A stretch of 64,000 nt of DNA from Candidatus Zixiibacteriota bacterium (GCA_030613505.1 JAUWLW010000007.1:1-64000), one strand, 5' to 3'; counted from the first letter of the stretch, positions 32,035-41,964 are shown. The notes: generated by a model from the letters alone, not told the origin. Program-made: numbers and translations.

Positions 32035-34005
32035 ATGTTGCGAAAATTGCAGGCTGTCGCCGCGGCGGTAGTCGTCACCGCGAGCGTGTTAGCGTCGGTG
32101 GCCGCGTTTTTCTACTATCACCAGAATCGCCTCGACATATTAACGGTTATCGCTAACGAGGTCGTGCACGTTTTCCTCTTCTTCGCGCTGGCATGGGCGG
32201 CGTATTTCGTGGGTCGGCTTGTCTACCGCTCAGTCTTTCGCCAACGCCAACCGTATTGGGAAATCCAGCTCGCGCTGGGTTTTATAATATTCGGCTTGGC
32301 CGCTTTCGCCTTAGCCGCCGTCCATTTGCTATACCCTTGGGTCGTCCGTGGCATCGTTCTAGTCATACTCGGGTTATCGGCCCCCCTCTTTTGGCGTTAC
32401 GTTAACGAATTCGGAAATTTTTTAAAGGACCGATTGTCGTCTTTAACCCTCGGGCCGCTCGTCGTCGCGGCCGCCGTAGCGCCGCTTGTCGCCGCAGCCC
32501 TTATACGCGTCGGCCTGCCGCCGTTCGAGTGGGACTCCCTCGTCTACCATATCTACGTTCCTAAAATTTACGCCGCGGCTCACGGCTTCGTGTACTTACC
32601 GCGTCTAGCGTATTCGTCCATGCCGTTGGGCCCGGAGATGATGTTCACGTGGGCGTACGTATGGGACGGCGTCGGCTGCGCCGCCGCGGTGGCGCCGTTG
32701 ATAAATTTCTTAATGGTCGTCGTGACTTGGCGGTTGGCGCGGCGGTATGTGGACAACCTATGGGCCACGGCCGCGGCCGCCTTTCTCTTTATTACCCCCT
32801 CTTTTTTAGTTTATTTCTCCTCGGCGTACGTGGATATGATATTGGGCGCTTTTGCGTTAATGTCGTTCTTTATTTATTTACGGGGGTTTAGAAGTTATGG
32901 CGAAGCGGCGCTCGCGGGCGTCCTCTTGGGCGCCGCGTTGGGCGTAAAATATACCGGCGTGTACGCGTTGATCGGCTTGGCCCCCATTTTAATTACCGAT
33001 TTATTCCGTCGTCGCGCTTCTCTCCGCCACGTGGCCGTATTTCTCACCGTGGCCTTTTTTACGGTATTACCCTGGTTGGGGAAAGCGTTCGTAGAACGGG
33101 GAAACCCGGTATTCCCATCGCTTTACAATATTTTCGGCGGCCGGGACTTATCGCCCGTAGCCGCGGAAAAAGTCTTGGTATGGCAAAAATCGATAGGAAT
33201 GGGGCGCGACCCCATAGATTACGTACTTTTACCGTACCGCGTATCTTTCCAAGCTGACTCCGGCTACGAAAAGTTCGACGGCTTTCTGTTGCCCTTTAGC
33301 CTTGTCGGCGTATTGCTATCCTTAATTTGGTTCCGGCGGTGGCGGTTGATAACGTACACGGCTTTTTACTTCGTCGCGTGGGCGTTTTTAGCGTCTCAAC
33401 AATTAAGGTTTTTAAGCGCGGCCTTCGCGACGTCCACGATTTTAACCGTGGGAGTTTTCGCACATATAACGGCGTCTTTTAGAAGCTCGGTGCGTTCGGC
33501 GTTGACGTTTATTTTGGTCGGTTCGGGAATAACCTTCGGATACGCCGTCACGGCGTTTGGGGTCTGTTACTACGTCCCTGACGCGTTGAAATATCTCATG
33601 AGCCGCGACGTCGACAGTTATTTATTACGAACAGTACCCGTATATCCCGCAGACAAATTCGTGAACGAAAATTTACCCGAGGACGCCGTAATTTTGATGA
33701 TTTTTAACGACCATTTGCTATACTTGGAAAGAAAGGCTATATACGACTCGTTTTTCGAGGCGTCTGAAACGTTGATCCACGTAGCGACGCTAAACACGCC
33801 GTCAGAGGTCGCGGATTACGTCGACGAGCTGGGGGCAACGCACATTTTCACGGGCCAATTCGCCACGAGCTATTTCTGGAGTCATTACGATCCCGCAACG
33901 CGTGTCCTTTGGCAAGCGTACCTCAATGGGTATACCGACGTGATTTACGACGACGGCGAAATCGAGATTCGTGTCATAAAGAACCGCGCGGCGACTCGTT
34001 TTTAA
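32035..34005 (+). CDS. Large GT-C-like membrane glycosyltransferase, copy 2
   Basis: A 656-residue paralogue of the previous protein along its whole length: PPFEWDSLVYHIYVPK, FVYLPRLAYSSMPLG, GVKYTGVYALIG, RGNPVFPSLYNIFGG and the final domain with VNENLPEDAVILMIF. Membrane helices and C-terminal domain align in order. To the eye it uses more A/T-ending codons (TTA, ATT, TTT) than copy 1, which may reflect a separate origin or older divergence. It has its own consensus promoter and a GGAG-type ribosome site. The lptA-like gene starts 41 bases downstream, pointing to an envelope-lipid role. Confidence 0.75.
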   Translation: MLRKLQAVAAAVVVTASVLASVAAFFYYHQNRLDILTVIANEVVHVFLFFALAWAAYFVGRLVYRSVFRQRQPYWEIQLALGFIIFGLAAFALAAVHLLYPWVVRGIVLVILGLSAPLFWRYVNEFGNFLKDRLSSLTLGPLVVAAAVAPLVAAALIRVGLPPFEWDSLVYHIYVPKIYAAAHGFVYLPRLAYSSMPLGPEMMFTWAYVWDGVGCAAAVAPLINFLMVVVTWRLARRYVDNLWATAAAAFLFITPSFLVYFSSAYVDMILGAFALMSFFIYLRGFRSYGEAALAGVLLGAALGVKYTGVYALIGLAPILITDLFRRRASLRHVAVFLTVAFFTVLPWLGKAFVERGNPVFPSLYNIFGGRDLSPVAAEKVLVWQKSIGMGRDPIDYVLLPYRVSFQADSGYEKFDGFLLPFSLVGVLLSLIWFRRWRLITYTAFYFVAWAFLASQQLRFLSAAFATSTILTVGVFAHITASFRSSVRSALTFILVGSGITFGYAVTAFGVCYYVPDALKYLMSRDVDSYLLRTVPVYPADKFVNENLPEDAVILMIFNDHLLYLERKAIYDSFFEASETLIHVATLNTPSEVADYVDELGATHIFTGQFATSYFWSHYDPATRVLWQAYLNGYTDVIYDDGEIEIRVIKNRAATRF

Positions 34006-34046
34006 GCGTCGAGTTGCCGCGACGTCGAGTTCATAAGACCCATATA

Positions 34047-35381
34047 ATGAATAGGTTAAACAAAGGATTTTTAAGTATATTGTTATTATCCTCTGGCGGG
34101 TTTTTACTTATGAACCCGGGTACCGGCCTTTGTGACGAAAAAACAGCGGTTGGAATAGAACCGGTGGAAACGGATGAACGCGGAGCTAAAATAAAAGAAG
34201 GGGCCGAGGAACCTTATCACGTCGAAGCGGACGTCACGGAAGGTTATTATACCGCCGGCGATCAGGTCCTGCACGGCATCGGCAACGTCGTTATAGTACA
34301 CGCCGGGACCACTATTACCTGCGACGAGGCATATTCGTACGAAGCGGATAAATTGGCGACGCTTCTCGGCAACGTGACGGTAAAGAACGACGTAAAGAAA
34401 TATACGTTAACCTCCGGATACGCCGAATATCGGCGCGACGATAAGCTCTCGGTGGCTACCAAGAGCCCCAGGCTGGTCATAGAACGAGACCGGCCCATAA
34501 CGATAACCGCGGATATAATGCGGATGTGGACGGACGAGGATTACAGCGAAGCCGCCGGCGACGTTAAAATAGTTTCTGAAGATGTGGAAGGTTACGGCCA
34601 GAAATTAAAATACTTTGGTAAAGAGGATAGGGTAGAATTGAGCGGAAAGCCGGTGGTACGCCAGAAGGATAGCCGCCTGGCGGGCGACGTAATAACGCTT
34701 TTCCTCGCGGAGGAGAAGTTGCGCCGCGCCGTCGCCGAAGGCTCCGCCCGTATTTTATATTTCTCCCGAAACGAAGAGAAAGAGGAAGAAGAAGGGACTG
34801 AGGAGGAAGCGGCTGGAGAACAAGGAGAAAGCGGGACGCCGGAACCGGCTGCGACCGCCGCCGAATCGAGTGAGGGGGCGCCGCCGACCGTCGCGACGGC
34901 CGAAGGCGAAGCGGGCGCGAGCACGGTTCCTACGGAAAAGACTGGGGTAGGCGCAGACGAAGAAGGAGAAGAACCCCCTTCCGGGCGGGTGGAGGCCGCC
35001 GGCCGGAGGATAGAAGGTTACTTCACGGACGGCATTCTCGAGCAGGTGGACATCGTCGGCGACGCAGAAGGCCACTATTGGCCTTTTGACGAGTTCGGCC
35101 GTGAGACAGGCGAACAGGTGGACGCTGTCGGCGACCTAATCCGAATAAAGATGGACGACGGCGAGGTCAAGAAAATTATCGTGGAAGGCAACGCGGAAGG
35201 CGTATACCGACCGGCTAAAGCCGAGGGGAGAAGCGGCGTGACGCAAATGGCGGGCGACCGGATCTCGGTCTTCGTTACGGAGCGCGAAGTACGGCGCATC
35301 GTCGTCTTCGGCCGCGCCCGAGGTTCGTACTTTACGGAGGAAACGCCCGCCGCCAAAGAACGCGAGGTTTCCGGTGGCTAG
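34047..35381 (+). CDS. LptA/OstA-like LPS transport protein with extended C-terminal repeats
   Basis: A 444-residue periplasmic protein from ATG 34047. A signal sequence (residues about 1-28, ending near GTGLC) precedes an OstA/LptA beta-jellyroll (about 45-225; [65 protein letters not shown]). A Glu/Ala/Pro-rich linker follows, then a second strand-rich lobe with three repeats: [18 protein letters not shown] and GRARGSYFT. LptA normally has about 180 residues, so the linker and repeats are additions. It overlaps lptB by eight bases, supporting a bridge role in LPS export. Confidence 0.85.
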   Translation: MNRLNKGFLSILLLSSGGFLLMNPGTGLCDEKTAVGIEPVETDERGAKIKEGAEEPYHVEADVTEGYYTAGDQVLHGIGNVVIVHAGTTITCDEAYSYEADKLATLLGNVTVKNDVKKYTLTSGYAEYRRDDKLSVATKSPRLVIERDRPITITADIMRMWTDEDYSEAAGDVKIVSEDVEGYGQKLKYFGKEDRVELSGKPVVRQKDSRLAGDVITLFLAEEKLRRAVAEGSARILYFSRNEEKEEEEGTEEEAAGEQGESGTPEPAATAAESSEGAPPTVATAEGEAGASTVPTEKTGVGADEEGEEPPSGRVEAAGRRIEGYFTDGILEQVDIVGDAEGHYWPFDEFGRETGEQVDAVGDLIRIKMDDGEVKKIIVEGNAEGVYRPAKAEGRSGVTQMAGDRISVFVTEREVRRIVVFGRARGSYFTEETPAAKEREVSGG

Positions 35382-36171
35382 GGTCGCAACCGAAGATGGA
35401 ATCAGGGAGGTTATTTCACCGTCGCGGGCGGCCGAAGCGAAAAAGGCCGACGCGGTTCTGAGGACCGACGACCTCGTAAAGATCTACTCCGGGCGGCGCG
35501 TGGTGGACCATGTATCAATCGACGTAAAACCGGGCGAGATCGTGGGTCTTTTGGGCCCAAACGGCGCCGGGAAGACGACTACGTTCTACATGATCGTCGG
35601 CCTCATTAAACCCAACGCCGGCAGGATATTTCTCGGCCCGAAAGAATTAACCAATTTGCCGATGTACAAACGAGCGCGGCGGGGCGTGGGTTATTTATCG
35701 CAAGAAGCGTCGATATTTAGAAAATTAAACGTCGAGGAAAACATCCTCGCCGTGCTGGAGGTCATGCATTGGAACGCTCGCGAGCGCAAACGGCGCGCTT
35801 TGGAATTGCTCAGCGTTATGGGCGTAGACCACCTGTCAAAAGCGAAAGCTTATACGCTTTCGGGCGGCGAACGCCGGCGAGTGGAAATCGCGCGTGCCCT
35901 CGCGTCGGAACCGTTGTACCTCTTGCTGGACGAACCGTTCGCCGGCATTGACCCTCTGGCCGTCGAAGACATCCAAAACATCGTTTTACAGTTGCAGAAG
36001 GCGGGGCTGGGGATCCTAATTACGGACCACAACGTCCGCGAAACCCTCGAGATAACGCACCGCGCTTATATAATGTTCGAAGGCCAAATACTGATATCGG
36101 GCGACGCCGAAAAACTTATCAACGACCCGGAAGCTCGCAAGATTTACCTGGGCGAAAGGTTCCGTATGTAA
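35374..36171 (+). CDS. lptB: LPS export ABC transporter ATP-binding protein LptB
   Basis: Cytoplasmic ATPase of the LptBFG complex that extracts LPS from the inner membrane. The 265 residues hold Walker [11 protein letters not shown]-loop region [12 protein letters not shown] typical of LptB, signature [15 protein letters not shown], Walker [13 protein letters not shown] and the switch His in TDHNVRET. A non-conserved N-terminal extension of about 28 residues precedes the domain, so the GTG start at 35374 could be too early. LptF/LptG are not in the window. The rpoN gene follows after 24 bases, the arrangement known from Proteobacteria. Confidence 0.95.
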   Translation: MARVATEDGIREVISPSRAAEAKKADAVLRTDDLVKIYSGRRVVDHVSIDVKPGEIVGLLGPNGAGKTTTFYMIVGLIKPNAGRIFLGPKELTNLPMYKRARRGVGYLSQEASIFRKLNVEENILAVLEVMHWNARERKRRALELLSVMGVDHLSKAKAYTLSGGERRRVEIARALASEPLYLLLDEPFAGIDPLAVEDIQNIVLQLQKAGLGILITDHNVRETLEITHRAYIMFEGQILISGDAEKLINDPEARKIYLGERFRM

Positions 36172-36195
36172 CGGCCCGGACGCTAAGCTGCCGAC

Positions 36196-37569
36196 ATGAA
36201 AATTATCCAGAGACTGGAACAACGCCAAATAATATCGCAACGACTCCAGCAGTCGCTCCGCCTCCTCACGTTGAACAATCTGGAAATAGAGGATGCCATC
36301 GAAGAAGAATTGGAAACCAACCCGGTCTTGGAATGGGAACCGAGCCTCTCCGTCGGCGAGAGCGTTCGACCTTCTCTTGCTGAGCGCGTAGAGAATATCG
36401 ACTGGCAGGATTACTTCGAAAACGCGTCGCGGGGTGGATATTTTGCCGAGAGCGAAGATGAGTTCGACCAATTCGCGTCGGCCCCCGGCACGCCCGTTAC
36501 GTTGGCCGAGTATCTCATGCTTCAACTCGAAGTCTCGGGCGTCACCGATTCGGACTTCGAACTGGCGGCGGGCATTATTTCGGCGCTCGACCTCGACGGA
36601 TATTTACGCGTTCCAGTAGCGTCCGTCGCCGAGGAGATGGGTGTAGAGCCGAGCGAAGCAGCGCGTGTTTTAATCAAAATCGTCCAGAACCTCGAACCCC
36701 GCGGGGTGGGCGCGCGCGATCTTAGAGAAGCGCTATTCTTACAATACCAAGAGGTTAGCGACGAGGCGCCGCCGCTGGCAGGCGTAATAATCGACAAATA
36801 TTTAGAACAAACCGTAACCAAATCACCGTCGGAGCTAGCGGCCAAATTTAAGGTATCACAGCCGGAAGTGGAAGAAGCGATCGATTTCATAAAAAGCCTC
36901 GAGCCTCGCCCGGGCAGGGCTTTCGGCGGCGAGACAAACCCGTCCCTAATTCCCGACGTTCGCATCGAGCTTGTCGCGGGAAACGTCGAAATTACGCTGT
37001 TGGACGACAGGGTCGGGCGCCTATACATAAGCCCACGCTACCGCGCGTTGCTGGCCGGCGACGGCGACCCGGACCAGGAAACCGTTCGCTTTTTAAAAAA
37101 CCGTTTGACGGCCGCGGCGTCGTTCATCCGCGCCATCCACCAGCGACGCCGCACCCTTGAGCGGGTGGTCGCCGCTATATTTAAACGCCAACGCGAGTTC
37201 CTCGTCGTCGGCGAGCCCGGCCTTAAACCCCTTACGATGGAGGAAATAGCGGAACAAGTCGGTTTCCACGTCTCTACGGTCTCCCGGGCCGTCGCGCGAA
37301 AAGTGGCGGATACGCCCCCGGGCGTTTATCTCTTGAAGTACTTCTTTACGGGACGTGTTCAGGCGGCCGAAGGGCCGGTATCGGTGAAACGCGTCAAAGC
37401 CGTACTGGAAGATATTATCGAGGACGAGAATAAAAACACGCCGCTGTCGGACGAAGAATTGGCCGCGGAGCTATCCGAACGCGGCATACGCGTTGCGAGG
37501 CGGACGGTCGCGAAGTATCGCCGAGAGCTTAAAATCCCCGGAAAATATGGTAGGATGCAGAGAGTGTGA
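36196..37569 (+). CDS. rpoN: RNA polymerase sigma-54 factor
   Basis: Directs RNA polymerase to -24/-12 promoters that need an AAA+ activator. The 457 residues show the Gln/Leu-rich activator region (RQIISQRLQQSLRLLTLNN), an acidic linker, the core-binding domain, and the DNA-binding region with the helix-turn-helix and the RpoN box ARRTVAKYRREL near the C-terminus. It follows lptB as in many Proteobacteria and is expected to be followed by hpf and ptsN; here lpdA and lipA intervene. I found no convincing -24/-12 promoter in the window by eye. Confidence 0.97.
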   Translation: MKIIQRLEQRQIISQRLQQSLRLLTLNNLEIEDAIEEELETNPVLEWEPSLSVGESVRPSLAERVENIDWQDYFENASRGGYFAESEDEFDQFASAPGTPVTLAEYLMLQLEVSGVTDSDFELAAGIISALDLDGYLRVPVASVAEEMGVEPSEAARVLIKIVQNLEPRGVGARDLREALFLQYQEVSDEAPPLAGVIIDKYLEQTVTKSPSELAAKFKVSQPEVEEAIDFIKSLEPRPGRAFGGETNPSLIPDVRIELVAGNVEITLLDDRVGRLYISPRYRALLAGDGDPDQETVRFLKNRLTAAASFIRAIHQRRRTLERVVAAIFKRQREFLVVGEPGLKPLTMEEIAEQVGFHVSTVSRAVARKVADTPPGVYLLKYFFTGRVQAAEGPVSVKRVKAVLEDIIEDENKNTPLSDEELAAELSERGIRVARRTVAKYRRELKIPGKYGRMQRV

Positions 37570-38890
37570 CGTAGCCATTGTGGGCGGCGGCCCGGCGGGT
37601 TACCCGGCCGCGGTACGTGCCGCCCGGCTCGGCGCCGACGTCGTTTTAGTGGAGACGGGTCGTTTGGGCGGGACTTGCCTTAACGTCGGCTGTATTCCAA
37701 CGAAGTTTTATTGCCGGCGCAGCGCTACCGATACCCGTCCCTGGCGCGACGTCGTCGCCGATAAGGACAAACTGGTCGACGAGCTCGTCGCGGGAATTGA
37801 ATTCCTGTTCGCAAAGCGCGGCGTAGAGTTCGTACGTGGGCGGGGTCGTCTGGCCGGCGACGGCGAGGTTGCCGTCGACGGCGACGCGAATTTCGTAATA
37901 AAAGCGCGGAAAGGGATATTGTACGCGCCCGGTTCCGTGACGCTGTCTCTTCCGGTGATGCCGGTCGACCACCGGCTCGTCCTGGAGAGCGACGACCTTG
38001 TCGATTCGCCGCTCGATTTTAAAAGCCTCGTAGTCGTAGGCGGCGGCGCCATAGGGCTCGAGTGGGCTACTATATGCCGACGGCGCGGCGTCGAAGTGAC
38101 CGTGGTAGAGATGATGCCTCAGGTTCTACCGGGGCTCGACGCGGACGTCGCGCGGCGCCTTGCCGGCCTTATGAAACGCGCAGGCGTCAAGATAATGTTG
38201 GACGCCAAAGTAGAGAAGCTGGAAAAGCGCGGCGACGGCGTCGCCGTCTGCCTATCGGACGGCCGGGTGCTGGAGGCGGAAAGGGCGCTGTTCGCCGTGG
38301 GCCGGCAGGCGAATATCGACGAAGAGGAACTTCGGTCGGTAGGCGTAGAGAGCGACTGTCGCCGCATCAAAACGACACCGGCGATGGCGACCACGGCCGA
38401 AGGCATCTGGGCCGCGGGCGACGCCGCCGGCGTCGGGCCGATGTTGGCGCACGTCGCCACTCGGCAAGGCTTAGCGGCGGTGGAGAATATGCTGGGCGGC
38501 CACAAAGAGATGGACTACGACCGCGTACCTTGGGCCGTCTTCTCGGACCCGGAGGCGGCGGGCGTGGGTTTGAACGCGAACCACGCCCGGGAACGCGGCA
38601 TCGCCGCGCGGGAGGGGAAGGCCGACTACCGGGCGTTGGGGCGCCCGCGCGCCGACGGTTTCGTCGACGGCTTTTTTAAAATCCTGGCGGTGGAAGAGGA
38701 CGGTAAGATATTGGGCGCCCACGCCGTCGGCCACGACGCCGCGGAAATCGTCCAAATCGTGTCCGCGGCTATGGCGTGCAACGCGAGCGTGACTGAGCTT
38801 GGTGAATTCATAGCCATACACCCAACGTACGCCGAGCTGGTCGCGGAAGCCTTGGAGGACTGGCAGGGCTTGGCGACGCATAAGCCTTAA
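37547..38890 (+). CDS. lpdA: Dihydrolipoyl dehydrogenase-like flavoprotein
   Basis: FAD-dependent pyridine-nucleotide disulfide oxidoreductase that reoxidises dihydrolipoyl groups of 2-oxoacid dehydrogenases or the glycine cleavage system. The 447 residues have GGGPAGYPAAVRA (FAD), the redox pair in GGTCLNVGCIPTK, a second nucleotide fold VVGGGAIGLEWA, GDAAG, and the C-terminal catalytic His-Glu in IHPTYAE. The ATG at 37547 lies 23 bases inside the end of rpoN. The length is at the lower end for the family, and no dehydrogenase subunits are nearby. The following lipA supports a lipoyl role. Confidence 0.92.
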   Translation: MVGCRECDVAIVGGGPAGYPAAVRAARLGADVVLVETGRLGGTCLNVGCIPTKFYCRRSATDTRPWRDVVADKDKLVDELVAGIEFLFAKRGVEFVRGRGRLAGDGEVAVDGDANFVIKARKGILYAPGSVTLSLPVMPVDHRLVLESDDLVDSPLDFKSLVVVGGGAIGLEWATICRRRGVEVTVVEMMPQVLPGLDADVARRLAGLMKRAGVKIMLDAKVEKLEKRGDGVAVCLSDGRVLEAERALFAVGRQANIDEEELRSVGVESDCRRIKTTPAMATTAEGIWAAGDAAGVGPMLAHVATRQGLAAVENMLGGHKEMDYDRVPWAVFSDPEAAGVGLNANHARERGIAAREGKADYRALGRPRADGFVDGFFKILAVEEDGKILGAHAVGHDAAEIVQIVSAAMACNASVTELGEFIAIHPTYAELVAEALEDWQGLATHKP

Positions 38891-38893
38891 ACT

Positions 38894-39778
38894 TTGCGAA
38901 CGTACGAGAGCGAACGTATTCCCGCGTGGTTGCGACGGCCCGTAACCGACCGCGTCGGCCGGGGGCCCGCGCGCCGCGCCGTTGCGGAGGTGAACACCGT
39001 ATGCCAGGAAGCCCGGTGTCCGAACCGCGGCCGGTGTATGGGGGAGGATAGAACGGCTGCTTTTCTGCTAATGGGGCCCGGTTGTTCGCGCGATTGCCGG
39101 TTTTGCTCGGTGTCGCACGGCCCTAAATTCCTTGACCCGGGGGAGCCGGAGAAAGTCGCCCGGGCCGCGGCCGCACTCGAGCTGGAGTACGTCGTCCTCA
39201 CCTCCACTACCCGCGACGACCTGGCCGACGGCGGCGCGGACCACGTAACCGCGACCGTCGAAGCCGTCCGCGCTACGGTGGCCGACGCCGACGTCGAAGT
39301 ATTGGCGCCGGACTTCGCGGGGACTCGCCGCTCCGTAAACCGGGTGGCGTCGGCGCCGATAGCGGTGTTCGGCCACAACGTCGAGACCGTACCGCGTTTG
39401 TACGGCGGCGTTCGGCCGGGAGCCGAATACAAACGGTCGCTAAACGTATTAGCGTGGGCGGCGGAAGCCGGCGCGTTGACGAAGTCGGCCTTGCTAGTAG
39501 GTCTGGGCGAAGAGAAGGATGAAGTTTGCGCCGTTTTACGGGATTTACGGTCGGTCGGCGTTTCGATCGTCGCGATAGGGCAGTACTTCAGGCCGACCAC
39601 GCGCCAACTAGCGGTAGCTCGCTTCTGGGGACCTCGAGCTTTCGAGGAACTCGAGGCGACGGCACGCACGATGGGCTTCTTGGACGCGGCTTGCGCTCCG
39701 TACGTTCGTTCCTCGTACCAGGCCGGTAGCATATATCGCCGCGTAAACGGCGCCCGCCCGAAATCCGCCGCCGCTTGA
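38894..39778 (+). CDS. lipA: Lipoyl synthase
   Basis: Radical SAM enzyme inserting two sulfurs into octanoyl groups to make lipoate. The 294 residues carry the auxiliary cluster motif CQEARCPNRGRCM, the SAM cluster CSRDCRFCSV, and the conserved C-terminal RSSYQAG that ligates the auxiliary cluster. Further motifs: VVLTSTTRDDLADGGA and TKSALLVGLGE. TTG start three bases after the lpdA stop. No lipoyl protein or lipB is in the window. Confidence 0.96.
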   Translation: MRTYESERIPAWLRRPVTDRVGRGPARRAVAEVNTVCQEARCPNRGRCMGEDRTAAFLLMGPGCSRDCRFCSVSHGPKFLDPGEPEKVARAAAALELEYVVLTSTTRDDLADGGADHVTATVEAVRATVADADVEVLAPDFAGTRRSVNRVASAPIAVFGHNVETVPRLYGGVRPGAEYKRSLNVLAWAAEAGALTKSALLVGLGEEKDEVCAVLRDLRSVGVSIVAIGQYFRPTTRQLAVARFWGPRAFEELEATARTMGFLDAACAPYVRSSYQAGSIYRRVNGARPKSAAA

Positions 39779-39804
39779 AAATAATACCGTGGCTATGTTA
39801 AACT
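39775..39804 (+). promoter_or_regulatory. Possible sigma-70 promoter of hpf
   Basis: TTGAAA (39775-39780), an 18-base spacer and TAAACT (39799-39804, four of six matches) in the gap between lipA and hpf. Confidence 0.4.
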
Positions 39805-39872
39805 AGGTTCCGGTGACGCCGATTTTTACCCTTTGCCACCGTAATATTTAGCATTAGATGGAGGTCGTACAC

Positions 39873-40412
39873 GTGGGGTTGCAGATTACCGGGAAGCGCG
39901 TCGACGTTACGGACGCGATGAAAATTTATATCGGTAAAAAGATAGGTAAAATTACGAAAAGGCTTAGGGAAGTCCAGGATGTCATCGTAACGTTGAGGAT
40001 AGAGAGGTACCATCATATCGCCGAGATTACTATCGTGGCCGACTATTTGACGATAAGGGGCGAGGGCAATACCGCCGACATGTATTCGTCCATAGATATA
40101 GCTTCCAACAAGATCGAAAAACAGATAAGGAAGTACCGCAGTAGGATCCAGAGCCGCCGCGTTGCACGTCCCGAAAAAATACGCGAGGCCGTTATGACGG
40201 TATACGACCATCAGGCCATGGCGAGGGAACAGGACACGCGCGTTATCGTCAGCGTTGATAAGATACCGGTGAAACCTATGACCGTGGAGGAAGCGGTCAT
40301 GGAAATGGATCTAATGAGCCAGGATTTTTTAGTATTTAAAAACGCAGAAACGGATGAGGTAAGCGTTATCTACCACCGCCGCGACGGCAACATCGGCTTA
40401 ATTGAACCTTAA
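39873..40412 (+). CDS. hpf: Ribosome hibernation promoting factor, long form
   Basis: Binds the 30S decoding region and dimerises 70S ribosomes into inactive 100S particles in slow growth. The N-terminal domain (residues about 1-100; LQITGKRVDVTDAMK, DVIVTLRIERYHHIAEITI) has the beta-alpha-beta fold. The C-terminal dimerisation domain (about 125-180) has IPVKPMTVEEAVMEMDLMSQDFLVF and GNIGLIEP, which mark the long form. GTG 39873 is chosen because GGAGG lies eight bases upstream; an ATG at 39858 precedes that ribosome site. Its position upstream of ptsN is the standard rpoN-locus order. Confidence 0.93.
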   Translation: MGLQITGKRVDVTDAMKIYIGKKIGKITKRLREVQDVIVTLRIERYHHIAEITIVADYLTIRGEGNTADMYSSIDIASNKIEKQIRKYRSRIQSRRVARPEKIREAVMTVYDHQAMAREQDTRVIVSVDKIPVKPMTVEEAVMEMDLMSQDFLVFKNAETDEVSVIYHRRDGNIGLIEP

Positions 40413-40472
40413 GGCCGGGACGCTGCCGTCGATGCGCCCTTCGGGCGTACTGAAATGTGAGGTGACTTAGCC

Positions 40473-40931
40473 GTGAAGATTTCGGATTTCGTCGATCCAA
40501 GTGGTATAAAATTGGAGATAGCAGCCCAGGATAAAGACGGTGTCCTCCGTGAGCTCGTCGCGCTAGCTGCCGAAACCGGCAAAATAAACGACGAATTAGC
40601 GATCTTGAAAGCGGTGCGGGAGAGGGAAAACCTGTGCAGTACCGGGTTTGAGAACGGCGCCGCGATACCGCACCCGCGCCAAGGCCATCCCGACGTCGTC
40701 AAAGAATTGGTCGCCGTGTTCGCCCGCTCGTCAGAGGGAATCGACTTCGAAGCGCTCGACGAGAAGCCCGTACATTTATTCTTTCTCCTCTGCGCGCCCA
40801 CTGACAGCGAACATCTCCGGGCGCTGGCTAAGCTTTCGCGCTTCCTCAAAAAGGAAGCCGTTCGCAAAAGGCTCTTGGAGGCGAAAACGCCGGACGATAT
40901 ATTGGCGGCAATAAAAGAGGAAGAGGTCTAA
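40473..40931 (+). CDS. ptsN: PTS EIIA of the fructose/nitrogen (PtsN) class
   Basis: A 152-residue phosphoryl-carrier domain. The phosphorylated residue is His67 in AAIPHPRQGH, with GVLRELVALAAETGKI before it and HLFFLLCAPTDSEHL after, as in EIIA-Ntr. In Proteobacteria this protein signals nitrogen and potassium status through protein contacts rather than sugar transport. GTG start with GAGG upstream. A small GCCC-TTC-GGGC hairpin lies in the 60-base gap after hpf. It begins the phosphotransferase run, ending seven bases before hprK. Confidence 0.92.
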   Translation: MKISDFVDPSGIKLEIAAQDKDGVLRELVALAAETGKINDELAILKAVRERENLCSTGFENGAAIPHPRQGHPDVVKELVAVFARSSEGIDFEALDEKPVHLFFLLCAPTDSEHLRALAKLSRFLKKEAVRKRLLEAKTPDDILAAIKEEEV

Positions 40932-40938
40932 GGTCCGG

Positions 40939-41964
40939 ATGGCGAGACGCCGGAAGGAGATCGTCAACGTCGAAGAATTATCTCTGGGCGGCACGAAGCC
41001 GCCCGTCGGCGTAACGGTCGGCGAAATGTTCGCCGAGATGGAGGCGACCCTCAAGTTATCCTCGGTCGAGGACAATGGCGGGTTCGACCGGCGCGTGCGC
41101 GGCACGGAAATTAACCGGCCGGGTTTGGCCATTGCGGGTTACTTCGATCGTTTTTCGCATCGCCAGGTGCAGGTCCTCGGCATGACGGAGCTCTCGTACT
41201 TGGCCAGTATAACCGAAAGAAAACGCTCGGATATATTCAACAAAATCACGTCGTACGACGGTTTACCTTGCTTCGTTGTCGCGCGCGGACGGAGGCCGCC
41301 GCCGGCCCTAAAAGTCTCCGCACGTAATCGGGGAATACCCGTAGCCGTGTCGGGGCGACGCACCACTGACGTAATAGCACTCCTCTCCGACCACCTCCGC
41401 GACAAGTTCGCCCCCCGGCTGGCCTTTCACGGCGATTTGCTCGACGTCTACGGCGTCGGCGTTCTTATCCTCGGCCCCGCCGCGGTCGGTAAAAGCGAAT
41501 GCGCCTTGGATCTAATCGGCCGCGGCCATCGCATCGTTGCCGACGACGTGGTGTACGTGCGACGCCGCATAACGGGAGAACTCGTCGGCGATACCAAGGA
41601 GAGTATTCGCGAACATATAGAAATACGCGGTTTAGGCGTACTGAACGTCAAGCAATTATTCGGCATCCGTGCCGTCCGCAAGTCGAAGAACGTGGAGCTT
41701 ATCGTAAAGATCGAATTGCTGGACCCCAAAGAGGATTACGACCGTACGGGGCTCGACAGGACGGTCGTCAACATCCTCGGCATTGAAGCCCCTTTCATCG
41801 TTATTCCAGTGGTACCGGGTAAAAGCATTTCGTCGCTCGTAGAAGTCGCGGCGCTGGACTATCTATTGAAGCGTTACGGCTTCGACGCCGCCCGCGTTTT
41901 TAACGAAAAACTACGCGCCGAAATCGCCACCAACTACCAGCCGGATAAAAAAGGAAAACCATGA
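40939..41964 (+). CDS. hprK: HPr kinase/phosphorylase
   Basis: Phosphorylates and dephosphorylates HPr on its regulatory serine using ATP or pyrophosphate, according to metabolic state. The 341 residues have the N-terminal HprK domain, the Walker A GPAAVGKS, ADDVVYVRR, the hallmark LEIRGLGVLNVKQLFG (written here as IEIRGLGVLNVKQLFG) and the C-terminal PVVPGKS. The target HPr at 46473-46742 retains the serine (Ser48). It overlaps the next gene by four bases. Confidence 0.96.
   Translation: MARRRKEIVNVEELSLGGTKPPVGVTVGEMFAEMEATLKLSSVEDNGGFDRRVRGTEINRPGLAIAGYFDRFSHRQVQVLGMTELSYLASITERKRSDIFNKITSYDGLPCFVVARGRRPPPALKVSARNRGIPVAVSGRRTTDVIALLSDHLRDKFAPRLAFHGDLLDVYGVGVLILGPAAVGKSECALDLIGRGHRIVADDVVYVRRRITGELVGDTKESIREHIEIRGLGVLNVKQLFGIRAVRKSKNVELIVKIELLDPKEDYDRTGLDRTVVNILGIEAPFIVIPVVPGKSISSLVEVAALDYLLKRYGFDAARVFNEKLRAEIATNYQPDKKGKP

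Noticed and set aside
37493-37546. N-terminal extension of lpdA
   Set aside because: The extra residues are rpoN codons in another frame; ATG 37547 gives the normal N-terminus.
38887-39732. 281-residue minus-strand frame opposite lipA
   Set aside because: lipA has all cluster cysteines and the RSSY motif; the other frame has low-complexity Ser/Arg composition.
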